The notes under the pieces: generated by a model | Told to the model about the DNA's origin: nothing | The model's database searches: none | What the model saw: only the letters and a program-made list of their open reading frames with translations | Shown: piece after piece, positions 25,846-34,911 of the stretch | Numbering within the stretch: position 1 is the stretch's first letter | Layout: each line of letters opens with the position of its first letter | DNA from: Candidatus Zixiibacteriota bacterium | Lineage (GTDB): Bacteria; Zixibacteria; MSB-5A5; DG-27 | Direction of reading: 5' to 3' | DNA length: 64,000 bases | Assembly (NCBI GenBank): GCA_030605835.1 | Contig: JAUWHO010000027.1 | Location: forward strand, 124,001-188,000 | Program-made: the position numbers and the translations under genes

Positions 25846-27177
25846 CTATTCTACTAAGATTATTCCGATATCCATGACATCGGTGTCGGTCGGCCCGGTC
25901 ACAAAGGTCTCCTCGGTCTGTCTGAAGAGATTATATGAGTCGTTGTTGGCGAGAAACGCTTTAGGGTCAAGACCGAGCTTGTCTGCTCTTTCTGTTGTGC
26001 CTCCGTCAACTATGGCACCGGAGACATCGCTGTTTCCATCGGTTCCATTGGTGCTGCTCTGCAACAGCAGAAAATTCTCGATTCTGGCAAGCTCAATTGC
26101 AGTTCCAAGGGCCACCTCCTGGTTTGCCCCTCCGCGTCCGCGGCCCTTCTTGGTGACTGTCGTTTCACCACCGAAAATAAGACAGGCTGGCGGGGAGACC
26201 GGTTTGCCAGCGGTCTTCACCTGTTTGACCAGCTCACCAAATCTAGTCCCCATCTCTTTTGCCTCCTCCTGCAGAAAGGCGGGGAAGATCATGGAGTTGT
26301 AACCCAGTTCTCTGGCGGTTTCTTGAGCGCTCTTTAGGGCGATTGAGTTACTGGCCACGATCACATTGTCCACCTTATCGAAAATCTTATCCCCCGGTTT
26401 CGGCGTCTCGTCTCTCAGGCCCTTAATCCCGGCATCGATATGCTCCAAAACAGTTTTGGGGAGTCGGTCTATGAGTTCATATTTCTGCAGAACCTCCCGC
26501 GCCTCCTCATAGGTGGTTTCATCCGGCACCGTGAGCCCGGAGCAGATCAGAGAGAGGTCATCATCCAGGAGGTCAGATAGAATCAACGTCGGCATCGTCG
26601 CCGGGTAGCCCCACTTCGCTATCTGTCCCCCCTTGCTCGTGGAGAGGTGCTTCTGGACCGTGTATAGCTCACGGACGTCAGCCCCGGATTTGCGCAGCAG
26701 ACTGGTAGTTTTCAGCTTCTCGGCTAAGTTGATACCCTCCACCGGAACGGTCGAAAGAGAGGGTGCTCCCTTCGAGATGAGAAGGATGAGCAAAGTGTCA
26801 TTGCCGGCCGCCCCCAGGAAGGCTTTGAGGTCGTTGGTCCCCGTCACGCCGCTCTGATCCGGAATCGGAAAGCCGGCCTCTATGGCCTCGACTTTCTCCA
26901 GGGTGAAGCCGAGGGTGTATCTGGTGAGAACCATTCCACGGTCGATCCGCTCCCCGAGAATCTTTTCGACCGCCTGGGACATATGGACGGAGTAGTTGCC
27001 GACCCCGGAAACCAGGATTTTCTTGTAGTCGTCCAGATTGTATGACTTGTCAGCAAGCCTGAGACTGCTACCCTCCAGGTGGAGGCTACTGCTAACCGCC
27101 TTCTGGGGATTGGCGGCCTCCAGGGCGCCTGCGAATATCTGTCTGGCGTTGTCTTTGAGTCGATCGGTGCTATTCAT
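25846..27177 (-). CDS. Divergent glycerate 2-kinase (GckA/TtuD, DUF4147 family)
   Basis: A 443-residue cytoplasmic protein of the class II glycerate kinase family, which phosphorylates D-glycerate to 2-phosphoglycerate. Conserved family segments are VQKHLSTSKGGQIAKWGYPA, LILSDLLDDDLSLICSGLTVPD, CLIFGGETTVTKKGRGRGGANQEVAL and NGTDGNSDVSGAIVDG. Two N-terminal motifs are altered. The usual GKAA lysine motif reads GNYS near residue 58. The GGGSALL phosphate loop reads KGAPSLST near residue 136. The enzyme may therefore be inactive or have another substrate. It overlaps no neighbour and precedes the cytochrome by 18 bases. Confidence 0.82.
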   Translation of the reverse strand: MNSTDRLKDNARQIFAGALEAANPQKAVSSSLHLEGSSLRLADKSYNLDDYKKILVSGVGNYSVHMSQAVEKILGERIDRGMVLTRYTLGFTLEKVEAIEAGFPIPDQSGVTGTNDLKAFLGAAGNDTLLILLISKGAPSLSTVPVEGINLAEKLKTTSLLRKSGADVRELYTVQKHLSTSKGGQIAKWGYPATMPTLILSDLLDDDLSLICSGLTVPDETTYEEAREVLQKYELIDRLPKTVLEHIDAGIKGLRDETPKPGDKIFDKVDNVIVASNSIALKSAQETARELGYNSMIFPAFLQEEAKEMGTRFGELVKQVKTAGKPVSPPACLIFGGETTVTKKGRGRGGANQEVALGTAIELARIENFLLLQSSTNGTDGNSDVSGAIVDGGTTERADKLGLDPKAFLANNDSYNLFRQTEETFVTGPTDTDVMDIGIILVE

Positions 27178-27474
27178 CTTTTCGAATCCTCCGGGAGAAC
27201 TGCTGCCGAAACGTCACAATCTACAAACTAAGCGACGTCCGGGCTTTAGCCTTGGTCATATATTAGTCAGCTTAGGGGATTTTTGCAAGCGACAATTCGT
27301 TTGGGGCAACGGATTTCTCAAGTGTCTGCTCTGGCGTCTCTGAGCGGTGAGGGTCTGAACTTCCGCTTCCCCTCGCTAATTTTCTACCCTCCAGCCTGCA
27401 TAAATTGGTTGCAATTTCGCCAGTTAATCGTAAATTTAGATCTCAAAATAGTCGAGAGCTTTTTCTAAGAGATT

Positions 27475-29322
27475 ATGAGTAGCGAGATTTACGATACCGA
27501 AGTCTACCGCAGATTCTACGAGAACTTCAAGCCTCTCTTGAACGGAGAGAATATCAAGCATGTCGACCTCAAAAGCATCAGAGAGGACGCCATCAGGACC
27601 GGCACCAGAACCAAATTCGGCTCTTACGGTTGGCGCTCGGCGGTCTCCAGCAGGGTTGCTCCCCGGACGGTCTATTTGGGGGACAAAGAGGTGAGGTTGC
27701 CAAAGGTGACCAATCTTCAGAGGGACCTCATCGAGAAATCCCCCGAGCAGCTGCACAAGGTCCTGCATCTCATGCGGACTTTGCCCTTCGTTCACATTCG
27801 ACGACAGATGGGGGACAATCCGGAATACAATCCAATCTGCAACCTCTACGTCTCCATCGCCGACAGCAAGAACTACCGCATCGCCTACATGTGGGGGAAC
27901 ACCATGTGGAAGCCGGACAAAAGGCCCGGTCCGGAGTTCACTATGATTCACATCCCCGAAGAGCATCAGCTAAGACAGCAGGTCCTGGTCCTGCCGGAAT
28001 ACAACCTCAATATCGCCTTAGGAACCGACTACATGGGGGAGGATAAGAAGGGTTTCCTCCGACAGGCGATGTGGTATGCCGACGAGCATGGGCTTTTGGG
28101 GCTGCACGCCGGAACGAAGCTAGTCAGGGTGCGGGATGCCAAAGATGGCAAATTGAAGACGTACGGAGTTTTCCTATTCGGCTTGACCGCCACCGGCAAA
28201 TCGACCTGGTCTTGCCATCAGTTGGGCTTAGACCACAAGAGGGGGGAGAAAACCGAAGTTACCCAGGACGACATTGTCTTCTTAAGAAAAGACGGCTCCG
28301 CCTTAGGGAGCGAGGCCAACTTCTTCGTCAAGACCGACGTCGAAAAAAACCTCCAGGAGGCGATGTATTATGCCCTCATCGACAAAACCGCCCTCTTCGA
28401 GAACGTCATGATCGACGCCGGCGGCAATCCCGATTTCTTAGACGAACACCTCTGCGCCAACGGCCGGGCGGTGATCCGCAAGGACAGGCTGAAGGTGAGA
28501 AGAGGGCGCAGACTTGTAGGGATAGACGCCAAAAGCATCAACCTCCCCTCCCTGGATGATCTCGATGGCCTGATCTTCGCCTTCATCACCAGGAGAAACA
28601 CCATCATGCCCTTCGCTCAGGAGTTGACCCCGGAGCAGGGGGTGTTAGCGTATCTCTGGGGAGAATCGACTCACAGTTACGCCTCCCAGCCTGCCCGGGC
28701 CGGCGAGTCGGTGAGGATGGTCGGCACCGATCCTTTCATCATCGGCTCCCGGGCCAAGAAGGTCAACCACTTCTACGACATCGTCATGAACTTGATTGAC
28801 AACTATCCCGGAAAAGTCAAATTCTTACTCTACAACACCGGTGGAGTCGGGGAGATGATCGAAGAGTATATGGACGGCGACATCAAAAGAAAGAAAATGA
28901 TTCGCAAGGTCGACCGAGTTCCCATAAATCTGATGGCCGACATTCAGAGGGGGGATCTGCGGGGCACCAATCGTTACGAGATGGGCAGATTGGGGAGAAG
29001 GGAGATCGTAGAGTGCGAAGACTGGAACTTCTCCCAGTTCAAGCCTGAGAATTTCTACTCCGAAGAGCAGACCGAAAACTACATTCACAGCCTCATGGAG
29101 GGACGAAAGAAGTTCACCGCTGAGATTTCCGAGGAGGGGTTAAAGCCTGAGATAATTAGGGCTGCGGAGGAGACTTTCAAACTTTTCAAGGGCAAACCCT
29201 CCAAAGCTGAAGAGATAACGATTGAAGCTACCGAGCCCGCAGAAGAAGAGGAGCTTGCAGTCCCCCTCCCAGTGGAATCGAAGAGCCGACCCCGCCGCCC
29301 TTATCGTGGCAGATACAGATAA
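27475..29322 (+). CDS. pckA: ATP-type phosphoenolpyruvate carboxykinase, divergent, with basic tail
   Basis: Interconverts oxaloacetate + ATP and phosphoenolpyruvate + CO2 + ADP. The 615-residue product contains the YMGEDKKGFL metal/lysine motif near residue 186, the P-loop GLTATGKST at 236-244 and the kinase-2-like TQDDI near 263. ENVMIDAGG and the adenine-binding SRAKKVNHFYDIVMNLID region follow. The usual MHCSAN motif appears as GLHAGTK. It is about 80 residues longer than typical enzymes. The C-terminal extension is acidic (EPAEEEELAV) and ends in an Arg-rich PRRPYRGRYR tail. With pyk at the window start it would set glycolysis/gluconeogenesis balance at the PEP node. Confidence 0.88.
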   Translation: MSSEIYDTEVYRRFYENFKPLLNGENIKHVDLKSIREDAIRTGTRTKFGSYGWRSAVSSRVAPRTVYLGDKEVRLPKVTNLQRDLIEKSPEQLHKVLHLMRTLPFVHIRRQMGDNPEYNPICNLYVSIADSKNYRIAYMWGNTMWKPDKRPGPEFTMIHIPEEHQLRQQVLVLPEYNLNIALGTDYMGEDKKGFLRQAMWYADEHGLLGLHAGTKLVRVRDAKDGKLKTYGVFLFGLTATGKSTWSCHQLGLDHKRGEKTEVTQDDIVFLRKDGSALGSEANFFVKTDVEKNLQEAMYYALIDKTALFENVMIDAGGNPDFLDEHLCANGRAVIRKDRLKVRRGRRLVGIDAKSINLPSLDDLDGLIFAFITRRNTIMPFAQELTPEQGVLAYLWGESTHSYASQPARAGESVRMVGTDPFIIGSRAKKVNHFYDIVMNLIDNYPGKVKFLLYNTGGVGEMIEEYMDGDIKRKKMIRKVDRVPINLMADIQRGDLRGTNRYEMGRLGRREIVECEDWNFSQFKPENFYSEEQTENYIHSLMEGRKKFTAEISEEGLKPEIIRAAEETFKLFKGKPSKAEEITIEATEPAEEEELAVPLPVESKSRPRRPYRGRYR

Positions 29323-29739
29323 AAAAGCAAACAGTAGACAGTAGATGGGGAACAGGGGATAGGTTGTAGCGGAAACCTTTAGGTTTCCATAGATAGCAGA
29401 CAGAGAATACTATCTAGCTGGGGCAGGAGTTGCACTCCTGCCCCTTTGCCTTTCGCTGGGCTAGAAAGCCCAGTCTGTTCCGTTAGAAACAACATCAAAG
29501 AATAGCCGGGGCGTTCCTGCCCTGGAGCGGACTGACCGTGAAAGGGTGGGGGGTCAACCCCCACCCTAGCTGTTTTGCATATCACAGATACATCCACTCG
29601 TAGCCCAGGTTGTCTCAACCTGGGGTTTGATTCTTGATGTCGGGTTGAGACAACCCGACCTACGGGTTGATGCGTGGCCTTCTGGGTATCGGATGTGGGC
29701 ATCCGACAGCACCGTTTTCAACCATTAACTATTTACTAT
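29323..29739. repeat. Modular palindromic intergenic repeat, copy A
   Basis: Noncoding and built of recognisable modules. A GCAAACAGTAGACAGTAGA string comes first, then GGAAACCTTTAGGTTTCC. An 11-base-stem palindrome follows at 29420-29444 (arm GGGGCAGGAGT, loop TGC). After it come GCTGGGCTAGAAAGCCCAG, an AGCCGGGGCGTTCCTGCCC block and a GGGTGG/CCACCC palindrome. The region ends in the paired blocks CAGGTTGTCTCAACCTG and GTCGGGTTGAGACAACCCGA and a GGTATCGGATG/CATCCG hairpin. The same modules recur at 34.15-34.9 and 56.5-57.0 kb. Confidence 0.85.
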
Positions 29740-30429
29740 TTACTGATGATTGTGATGGTTTTTCTCGTCGTTCTCGATCATCCCGTCCTTGAGCTTGATA
29801 ATCCTTTTGGTTCTACTGGAGATCTCCGGATCGTGGGTGATCATCACCACGGTGTTCCCCTGACTCCACAGCTCCTCGAATATATTGATGATCTCCTTCC
29901 CGGTCACAGAGTCTAAGTTGCCGGTGGGCTCGTCAGCGAGGATGATGGAGGGATTATTTACCAGCGCGCGGGCGATCGCAATCCTCTGCATCTCTCCACC
30001 GGAGAGCTCCGAGGGGAGATGATTGCGTCTCTCCACAAGACCCACCCTATCCAACATCTCCTCCACTCTCTTGCGCCTCTTTCTGAAGGAGAGCCCCGCA
30101 AAGATCAGGGGCAGCTCCACATTCTCGTAAACGCTGGCGTAGTTCAGGAGGTTGAAATTCTGAAACACGAACCCCATTTTCCGATTGCGAATTTCGGCTA
30201 ACTGGTTTGGATGCAGCTTGCTGACCTCTTTCCCCTCTAAGGCATAGTTCCCTCCGGTGGGGACATCTAGGCAGCCGATGATGTTCATCAGGGTGGATTT
30301 GCCGGAGCCGGAGGGTCCCATTATGGATATGAACTCGTTGGGCTGGATGAAAAGGTCGATGTTCCGCAGGGCCTCCACCTTCACCTTGCCGGTGTCGTAG
30401 ACTCTCCATATGCTCTTCATTCTTATCAT
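29740..30429 (-). CDS. MacB/LolD-type ABC transporter ATPase
   Basis: A 229-residue cytoplasmic ATPase. Walker [10 protein letters not shown] lies near residue 39, followed by the Q-loop FVFQNFNLL, signature [15 protein letters not shown], Walker [14 protein letters not shown] and the switch THDPEI. This matches MacB/LolD/FtsE-type ATPases that drive mechanotransmission rather than substrate translocation. A short His/Asn-rich tail ([10 protein letters not shown]) ends the protein. It is the last gene of an operon reading membrane-fusion protein, permease, permease, ATPase, and starts 22 bases after the second permease. Confidence 0.95.
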   Translation of the reverse strand: MIRMKSIWRVYDTGKVKVEALRNIDLFIQPNEFISIMGPSGSGKSTLMNIIGCLDVPTGGNYALEGKEVSKLHPNQLAEIRNRKMGFVFQNFNLLNYASVYENVELPLIFAGLSFRKRRKRVEEMLDRVGLVERRNHLPSELSGGEMQRIAIARALVNNPSIILADEPTGNLDSVTGKEIINIFEELWSQGNTVVMITHDPEISSRTKRIIKLKDGMIENDEKNHHNHQ

Positions 30430-30451
30430 AGGAGTTCACCCAAAGCTAAGC

Positions 30452-31705
30452 CTACTCGTATCTCAGCGACTCCACCGGGTCGAGCTTGGAGGCTCTCAGG
30501 GAAGGGAAATAGCCGGATGCCACTCCCACGATCCCCAAAGCTACGGCGGTGAGCAGGGCTATCTCCGCGGAGATGACCGGTTTGCCCAGCCACTGCAGAC
30601 CCTCCTCCTTCACCGGTATTTTCTCCAGGATTTTGGTAATAGTGAAAGAGGTGGTCATCCCCATGGCGCCACCGAAGGCCGAAATGGCGATCGCCTCTAA
30701 AAGAAACTGCCACATGATGTAGCCCCTCCTGGCGCCTAAGGCCAGCTTGATTCCGATCTCCTTGGTGCGCCTTCTCACGGTCACATACATGATGTTTGCC
30801 ACCCCCACTCCAGCGATCATGAGAGTCAATCCCCCCATTATCCCCAGAAAGACTTGGATCCCCAAAAGGATCTTGTCAAAAATCTTCCTTCCCTCGATGA
30901 CATCCCAGAACCAGAGTGCTCTGTCATCTTCGGGGTCGAATTTATACTTCTTGCCAAGTACACGAAAGACCTCCCTTTCAACGTGCTTCACCCTTTTCGG
31001 GTCTCTGGGTTGATAGACGATGTTGGAGAGATAGGGCCACCTCTGGGTATAGATTGCCTTAAAGGTGGTCGCCGGGATGGTGGCGGTGTTGACGTCAGGA
31101 CCGTGGTACATTCCCATCTGCATCTTGTCGACCATCACCCCGATCACGGTGAAGGGGATATTGTCCAAAAGCAGGGTCTTGCCGACGGCCTCTTCCTGGC
31201 CAAACAATTTCTCCTTCAACTCGTGTCCCAAGAAGATCACCCTTCTTCTGTTCTTCATATCCAGCTCGTTTAGGAAGCGGCCTCCCTTTTGGGCGATGTG
31301 GGCTCGCATCTGTTCAAAGGAGGGATAGACCCCGGTGAGATGTTCGGAGATGGTCTTGTCTTTGTATTCCAAAGTTCTTCCCCAGCGGGAGTACTCTCCG
31401 CTGATTAACTCTATCTCGGGAATGCTCTTTTTCAATAGCTCTACATCTTCGTCCATGAAGCGGATCTCCCGGCCGCGCCTGAGACCCTCATACGGTATGG
31501 TGGTCTCGCCTCCCCACAGGATGACGATGGGGCCTCCCAAGCCGCTGCGAGCCTTTCGGAGCTGCCGGGTCATCCCCTCCCCGAAGGCTAAAAGCATCAC
31601 AATCGCCACCGTTCCCCAGGTCAAGGCCAGAACTGTGAGGGTGATCTTTTTCTTCTGCTTGGTGAAATCGCTTGCGAAGAGCTTGGCTAAAAGAAGAATC
31701 TTCAT
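30452..31705 (-). CDS. MacB/FtsX-type ABC permease (second of two)
   Basis: A 417-residue inner-membrane protein. It has one N-terminal helix, a large periplasmic MacB-PCD domain (about residues 45-285) and three C-terminal helices forming the FtsX domain (VANIMYVTVRRRTKEIGIKLALGARRG, with the conserved EIGIKLALGA coupling segment). It lies eight bases after the other permease. The two are homologous but distinct, implying a heterodimer. With the ATPase and fusion protein it should form a tripartite-type exporter or lipoprotein/lipid extractor. Confidence 0.92.
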   Translation of the reverse strand: MKILLLAKLFASDFTKQKKKITLTVLALTWGTVAIVMLLAFGEGMTRQLRKARSGLGGPIVILWGGETTIPYEGLRRGREIRFMDEDVELLKKSIPEIELISGEYSRWGRTLEYKDKTISEHLTGVYPSFEQMRAHIAQKGGRFLNELDMKNRRRVIFLGHELKEKLFGQEEAVGKTLLLDNIPFTVIGVMVDKMQMGMYHGPDVNTATIPATTFKAIYTQRWPYLSNIVYQPRDPKRVKHVEREVFRVLGKKYKFDPEDDRALWFWDVIEGRKIFDKILLGIQVFLGIMGGLTLMIAGVGVANIMYVTVRRRTKEIGIKLALGARRGYIMWQFLLEAIAISAFGGAMGMTTSFTITKILEKIPVKEEGLQWLGKPVISAEIALLTAVALGIVGVASGYFPSLRASKLDPVESLRYE

Positions 31706-31713
31706 CTCTTACC

Positions 31714-32946
31714 TCAGGGTCTCAAGGCCTCCACCGGATTGAGATTGGCGGCCCGCCGAGCCGGGAAGAATCCTGAGAAAAGACCTATCAAGCCTAAGAG
31801 GCAGGTCACTGCCACCGCCACCATAACCGAGATCTCAGGGGTGCCAACATACTCCTCGGCCTTGAAAACCGGAAATACTTGGATGATGCCGTAGGAGATG
31901 ATAAATCCTATTCCCCCCCCGATGAAGGTGATCACCAGGGTCTCGAAGATGAACTGCAAGAGGACGAACCTCTTTTTGGCGCCCAGAGCCATCTTGATTC
32001 CGATCTCGCGGGTTCTCTCCTCCACCACCACATTCATGATGTTCGACACCCCGATTCCGCCGACGATCAGAGTCAGAGCTCCTAGGATTCCCAGGAATAG
32101 CTGGAAACCCCCGAAGAAGGCGTTGAAGAAGGCCTCCATCTCGCTGGTGTCCCACATCGATAAAGCCTCGTCATCCTCCGGGTCGAACTTATATTTCTTC
32201 CCCAGCACCTCGTAAACTCTCTTTTTGACGTATTCGGTGAGGTGTGGAGATTCGGCTTTGAAGACCATATTGTTCAAATACTTGGCCGGATACATGGAAG
32301 CGCAGGTGGTGTAAGGTATGAAGCCCTTGTTCTCATCTCTACCGCTGTAGCTGGAGTCCTGTGGCTTCTCCTTTAAGACCCCCACAATCGTGAAGGGGAC
32401 CCGATCAACAAGGACGATCTTGCCGATGGCCTCCTCTTCCCCGAAGAGGTCCTCCTTGAGATCGTTGCCCAAAAATATCGCCCGCTCTTTATTCTCCATA
32501 TCGAGGTGGTTTATGAATCTTCCCCCTCTATCGGCGACGATACTGCGCAAGAGCGCAAACTCTGGATTAGTCCCCACCACCTGGACCACGAACACCTTCT
32601 TGCCGTAACTGACGGCGGCGTTCCAGCGAGTCCTCTCCGGGCTTATGTAGGCGATCTGTTTTATCTGGGAGCGCAAGAGCTCGGTATCCTCTTCCCGGAG
32701 ACCGATCCGGCGCCCCTTGGGAAGACCCTGGAAGGTCTTGGCGGTTTTGCCTCCCCACATAATAACGATGTATTCCCCCAAACCGTGCATCGCTTTCACC
32801 TGGGAACGGTATAAACCCTGGCCAAAGGCCAAAAGCAGAATTACCGCCGTTGTTCCCCAGACAATCCCGAATATGGTCAGAAGGGTGCGCAGTTTCTGGG
32901 AGCGCATATCCCGGAAGATCTGTCTTAAGAAAAGCCAGAGGTGCAC
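31714..32946 (-). CDS. MacB/FtsX-type ABC permease (first of two)
   Basis: A 410-residue inner-membrane protein with the same architecture as its neighbour. LRTLLTIFGIVWGTTAVILLLAFGQGL forms the first helix, followed by a MacB-PCD periplasmic domain. A C-terminal FtsX domain carries VSNIMNVVVEERTREIGIKMALGAKKR. The GTG start at 32946 overlaps the stop of the fusion-protein gene by one base (TAGTG), so the two are translationally coupled. Substrate unknown; macrolides, peptides or lipoproteins are handled by family members. Confidence 0.92.
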   Translation of the reverse strand: MHLWLFLRQIFRDMRSQKLRTLLTIFGIVWGTTAVILLLAFGQGLYRSQVKAMHGLGEYIVIMWGGKTAKTFQGLPKGRRIGLREEDTELLRSQIKQIAYISPERTRWNAAVSYGKKVFVVQVVGTNPEFALLRSIVADRGGRFINHLDMENKERAIFLGNDLKEDLFGEEEAIGKIVLVDRVPFTIVGVLKEKPQDSSYSGRDENKGFIPYTTCASMYPAKYLNNMVFKAESPHLTEYVKKRVYEVLGKKYKFDPEDDEALSMWDTSEMEAFFNAFFGGFQLFLGILGALTLIVGGIGVSNIMNVVVEERTREIGIKMALGAKKRFVLLQFIFETLVITFIGGGIGFIISYGIIQVFPVFKAEEYVGTPEISVMVAVAVTCLLGLIGLFSGFFPARRAANLNPVEALRP

Positions 32947-34034
32947 TATTCTATCTCCCGCGGCGGACGTTCTACCAAGAGGGCTCCCTCCTCCAACCCG
33001 GAGGTGATCTCGACGTTAAGTCCGTCGGAGAGTCCGGTCTCAACATATACGGTGTCAATCTCCCCGAGCGAATCCTGAATCTCCACCCAGGCGGTGTCGC
33101 CTTTGAAATGTAGAAGTCTCTCCGGTGCTAAAAGGACATCTTTTTTCTCGTTTATCACCAGCTCGGCGTTGGCGGAATACCCCGCCCGCAGCATCTCCTC
33201 CCCCCTCTTGGTGATTTCGATTTCGACGTCGAAGACGGTGGTGTTCTCCTCCTCTCTGGCTTTGGGCGAAATCCGTTCAAGCACCCCCTCCACCGGTTCC
33301 CCCGGGAGGGCCCCAACCTTTATCTTCGCCGTCATCCCGGGATGCAGCTTGCCGACGTCGATCTCATCCACGGTTCCCTTGAAAAGCAGATCCGTCATCT
33401 CCGCTAAGATCAGAAGCTCCGTCCCGGCCTGAAAGGAGGTCAAGGGCACCACCGGATCCCCCTCGTTCACCATCTTCTCCAAGACAGTCCCGCTTATCGG
33501 GGAGCGAATCACGGAGCTTACGTTCTTGTCGGCTATGGTGGCGTGGCCATCCTGGATCAGGGAGAGTTTCTCCTCCGCCAACTTCAGACGCAGGCGGGTC
33601 TCATCGTAATCCTTGCGGGCATCGTCGTATTCCTTCTCGGAGATATGTTTCTTGTCTAAAAGCTCCTTTGCCCTTTCATAGTTCTTGAGGGCGTTTTCGT
33701 GTGACACCTCGGCGATCTCAGCCGACCGCTTGGCCTCCGCAAATTCGAGGGGGGTGGGGTCGGGGCTGATGTCGAGTAAGGGACTTCCAAATTTGACGCG
33801 GTCGCCGACCTCGACGAAGAGTTTCTTCACGATGCCGGAGATCTTGGACTTGACCGCAATCTCGTTTCTCGGTTCAATTCTGCCGATCGCCAAAGCTTTA
33901 TCGACGATATCGCCTCGATCGAGCTTCACGGTGGTGATGCCATTCTCATCCCCCTTTCTGGAGGAGACGAAGAAGAATACCGCCACCGCAATTACACCTA
34001 ACACGATCAGCGCGACAATTATCTTTTTGAACAT
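32946..34034 (-). CDS. MacA/HlyD-type membrane-fusion protein
   Basis: A 362-residue periplasmic adaptor anchored by one N-terminal helix (KKIIVALIVLGVIAVAVFFF). Next come a lipoyl half-motif (GRIEPRNEIAVKSKISGIVKKLFVEVGDRV), an alpha-helical hairpin at about 100-180, the second lipoyl half (IRSPISGTVLEKMVNEGDPV) and beta-barrel domains. The ATG at 34034 has GAGGTT six bases upstream; the longer frame to 34151 is not supported. It heads the exporter operon. No TolC-like outer-membrane channel is encoded nearby, so one would be supplied from elsewhere. Confidence 0.92.
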   Translation of the reverse strand: MFKKIIVALIVLGVIAVAVFFFVSSRKGDENGITTVKLDRGDIVDKALAIGRIEPRNEIAVKSKISGIVKKLFVEVGDRVKFGSPLLDISPDPTPLEFAEAKRSAEIAEVSHENALKNYERAKELLDKKHISEKEYDDARKDYDETRLRLKLAEEKLSLIQDGHATIADKNVSSVIRSPISGTVLEKMVNEGDPVVPLTSFQAGTELLILAEMTDLLFKGTVDEIDVGKLHPGMTAKIKVGALPGEPVEGVLERISPKAREEENTTVFDVEIEITKRGEEMLRAGYSANAELVINEKKDVLLAPERLLHFKGDTAWVEIQDSLGEIDTVYVETGLSDGLNVEITSGLEEGALLVERPPREIE

Positions 34035-34083
34035 ATTGAACCTCGCTAGGGAATAGGACTGAGTTCTTTTAATTATGAATACG

Positions 34084-34112
34084 AATATACCAGGATTGGG
34101 TTTCAGGTTCAA
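34084..34112 (-). promoter_or_regulatory. Promoter of the exporter operon
   Basis: On the minus strand TTGAAC (34112-34107) and TATATT (34089-34084) are 17 bases apart. They lie about 50 bases upstream of the membrane-fusion gene. Confidence 0.5.
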
Positions 34113-34151
34113 GCTGGGCTGTGAATATTGACGCTGGTTTAGGGATTTCAT

Positions 34152-34911
34152 TCCCGTTATCTCGGGATCGAAGGGAAGTGCCCACTGAGCAAATCAGTCT
34201 AACACCCACTCGTAGTCTAGGTTGTCTCAACCTGGGGTTTCATCGACATAAACGGTAATCGCTGTTGGTCACGGCCATACGGCTCGTACGAGATGCCCTC
34301 ATCCGTGACCTTCTGGGTATCGGACGGGGCGTCCGATACCAACACAGGTGGGTTAATCTGTGAACCGTGAACCAACAGGGTCGGATAAGTTCCGACCCCT
34401 AGGGATTTGTTTGGAGCGGGAACTCCTACCAGTCATATAACCTTCAAGTTTCCAGAAACAGCAAACAGTGGACAGGGAATTCTCCCAGCTCGGGCAGGGG
34501 GTACAACCCCCACCCCAGCTGTTTTTTTCCACTCTAGCTGTTTAGTGGTTTTGCTCGGCTATTCGACTGCAGCGGAAAGCTTTAGGTTTCCATGATTCAT
34601 CAAGCAAACAGCAAACAATAGACAGTAGACAGGGAATACTCTCCAGCTGGGGCAGTCGTTCGACCCGTATGGGGAGTTGAACTCCTGCTGCTTTCCCCTG
34701 AATAGCGGGGGCATTCGTGCCCCGGAGTTTTTCAAGTGCCGTCCCGCCTCAGGCGGGTTTCCACCTGACGGAAAAGGTGTCAGGAAGCAATTCCTGACAC
34801 CACAGATACATCCACTCGTAGGCCAGGTTGTCTCAACCTGGGGTTTGATTCGTGGTGACGGCTTGATGTCGGGTTGAGACAACCCGACTTACAGGTTGAG
34901 GCGTTTCTCGG
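34152..34911. repeat. Modular palindromic intergenic repeat, copies B and C
   Basis: A 760-base noncoding block with at least two runs of the modules seen at 29.3 kb. The CAGGTTGTCTCAACCTG-type block occurs near 34218 (as TAGGTTGTCTCAACCTG) and 34825, and its partner GTCGGGTTGAGACAACCCGA near 34868. CTTCTGGGTATCGGACG/CGTCCGATACC is at 34311-34340. The GCAAACAG ... GACAGGGAAT string occurs near 34450 and 34615. GGAAAGCTTTAGGTTTCC is near 34574, and an AATAGCGGGGGCATTCGTGC block near 34702. No reading frame is credible. Confidence 0.85.

Noticed and set aside
29323..29739. Palindrome-rich block considered as a CRISPR array
   Set aside because: The modules are unequal in length, are not evenly spaced and have no constant repeat with unique spacers.
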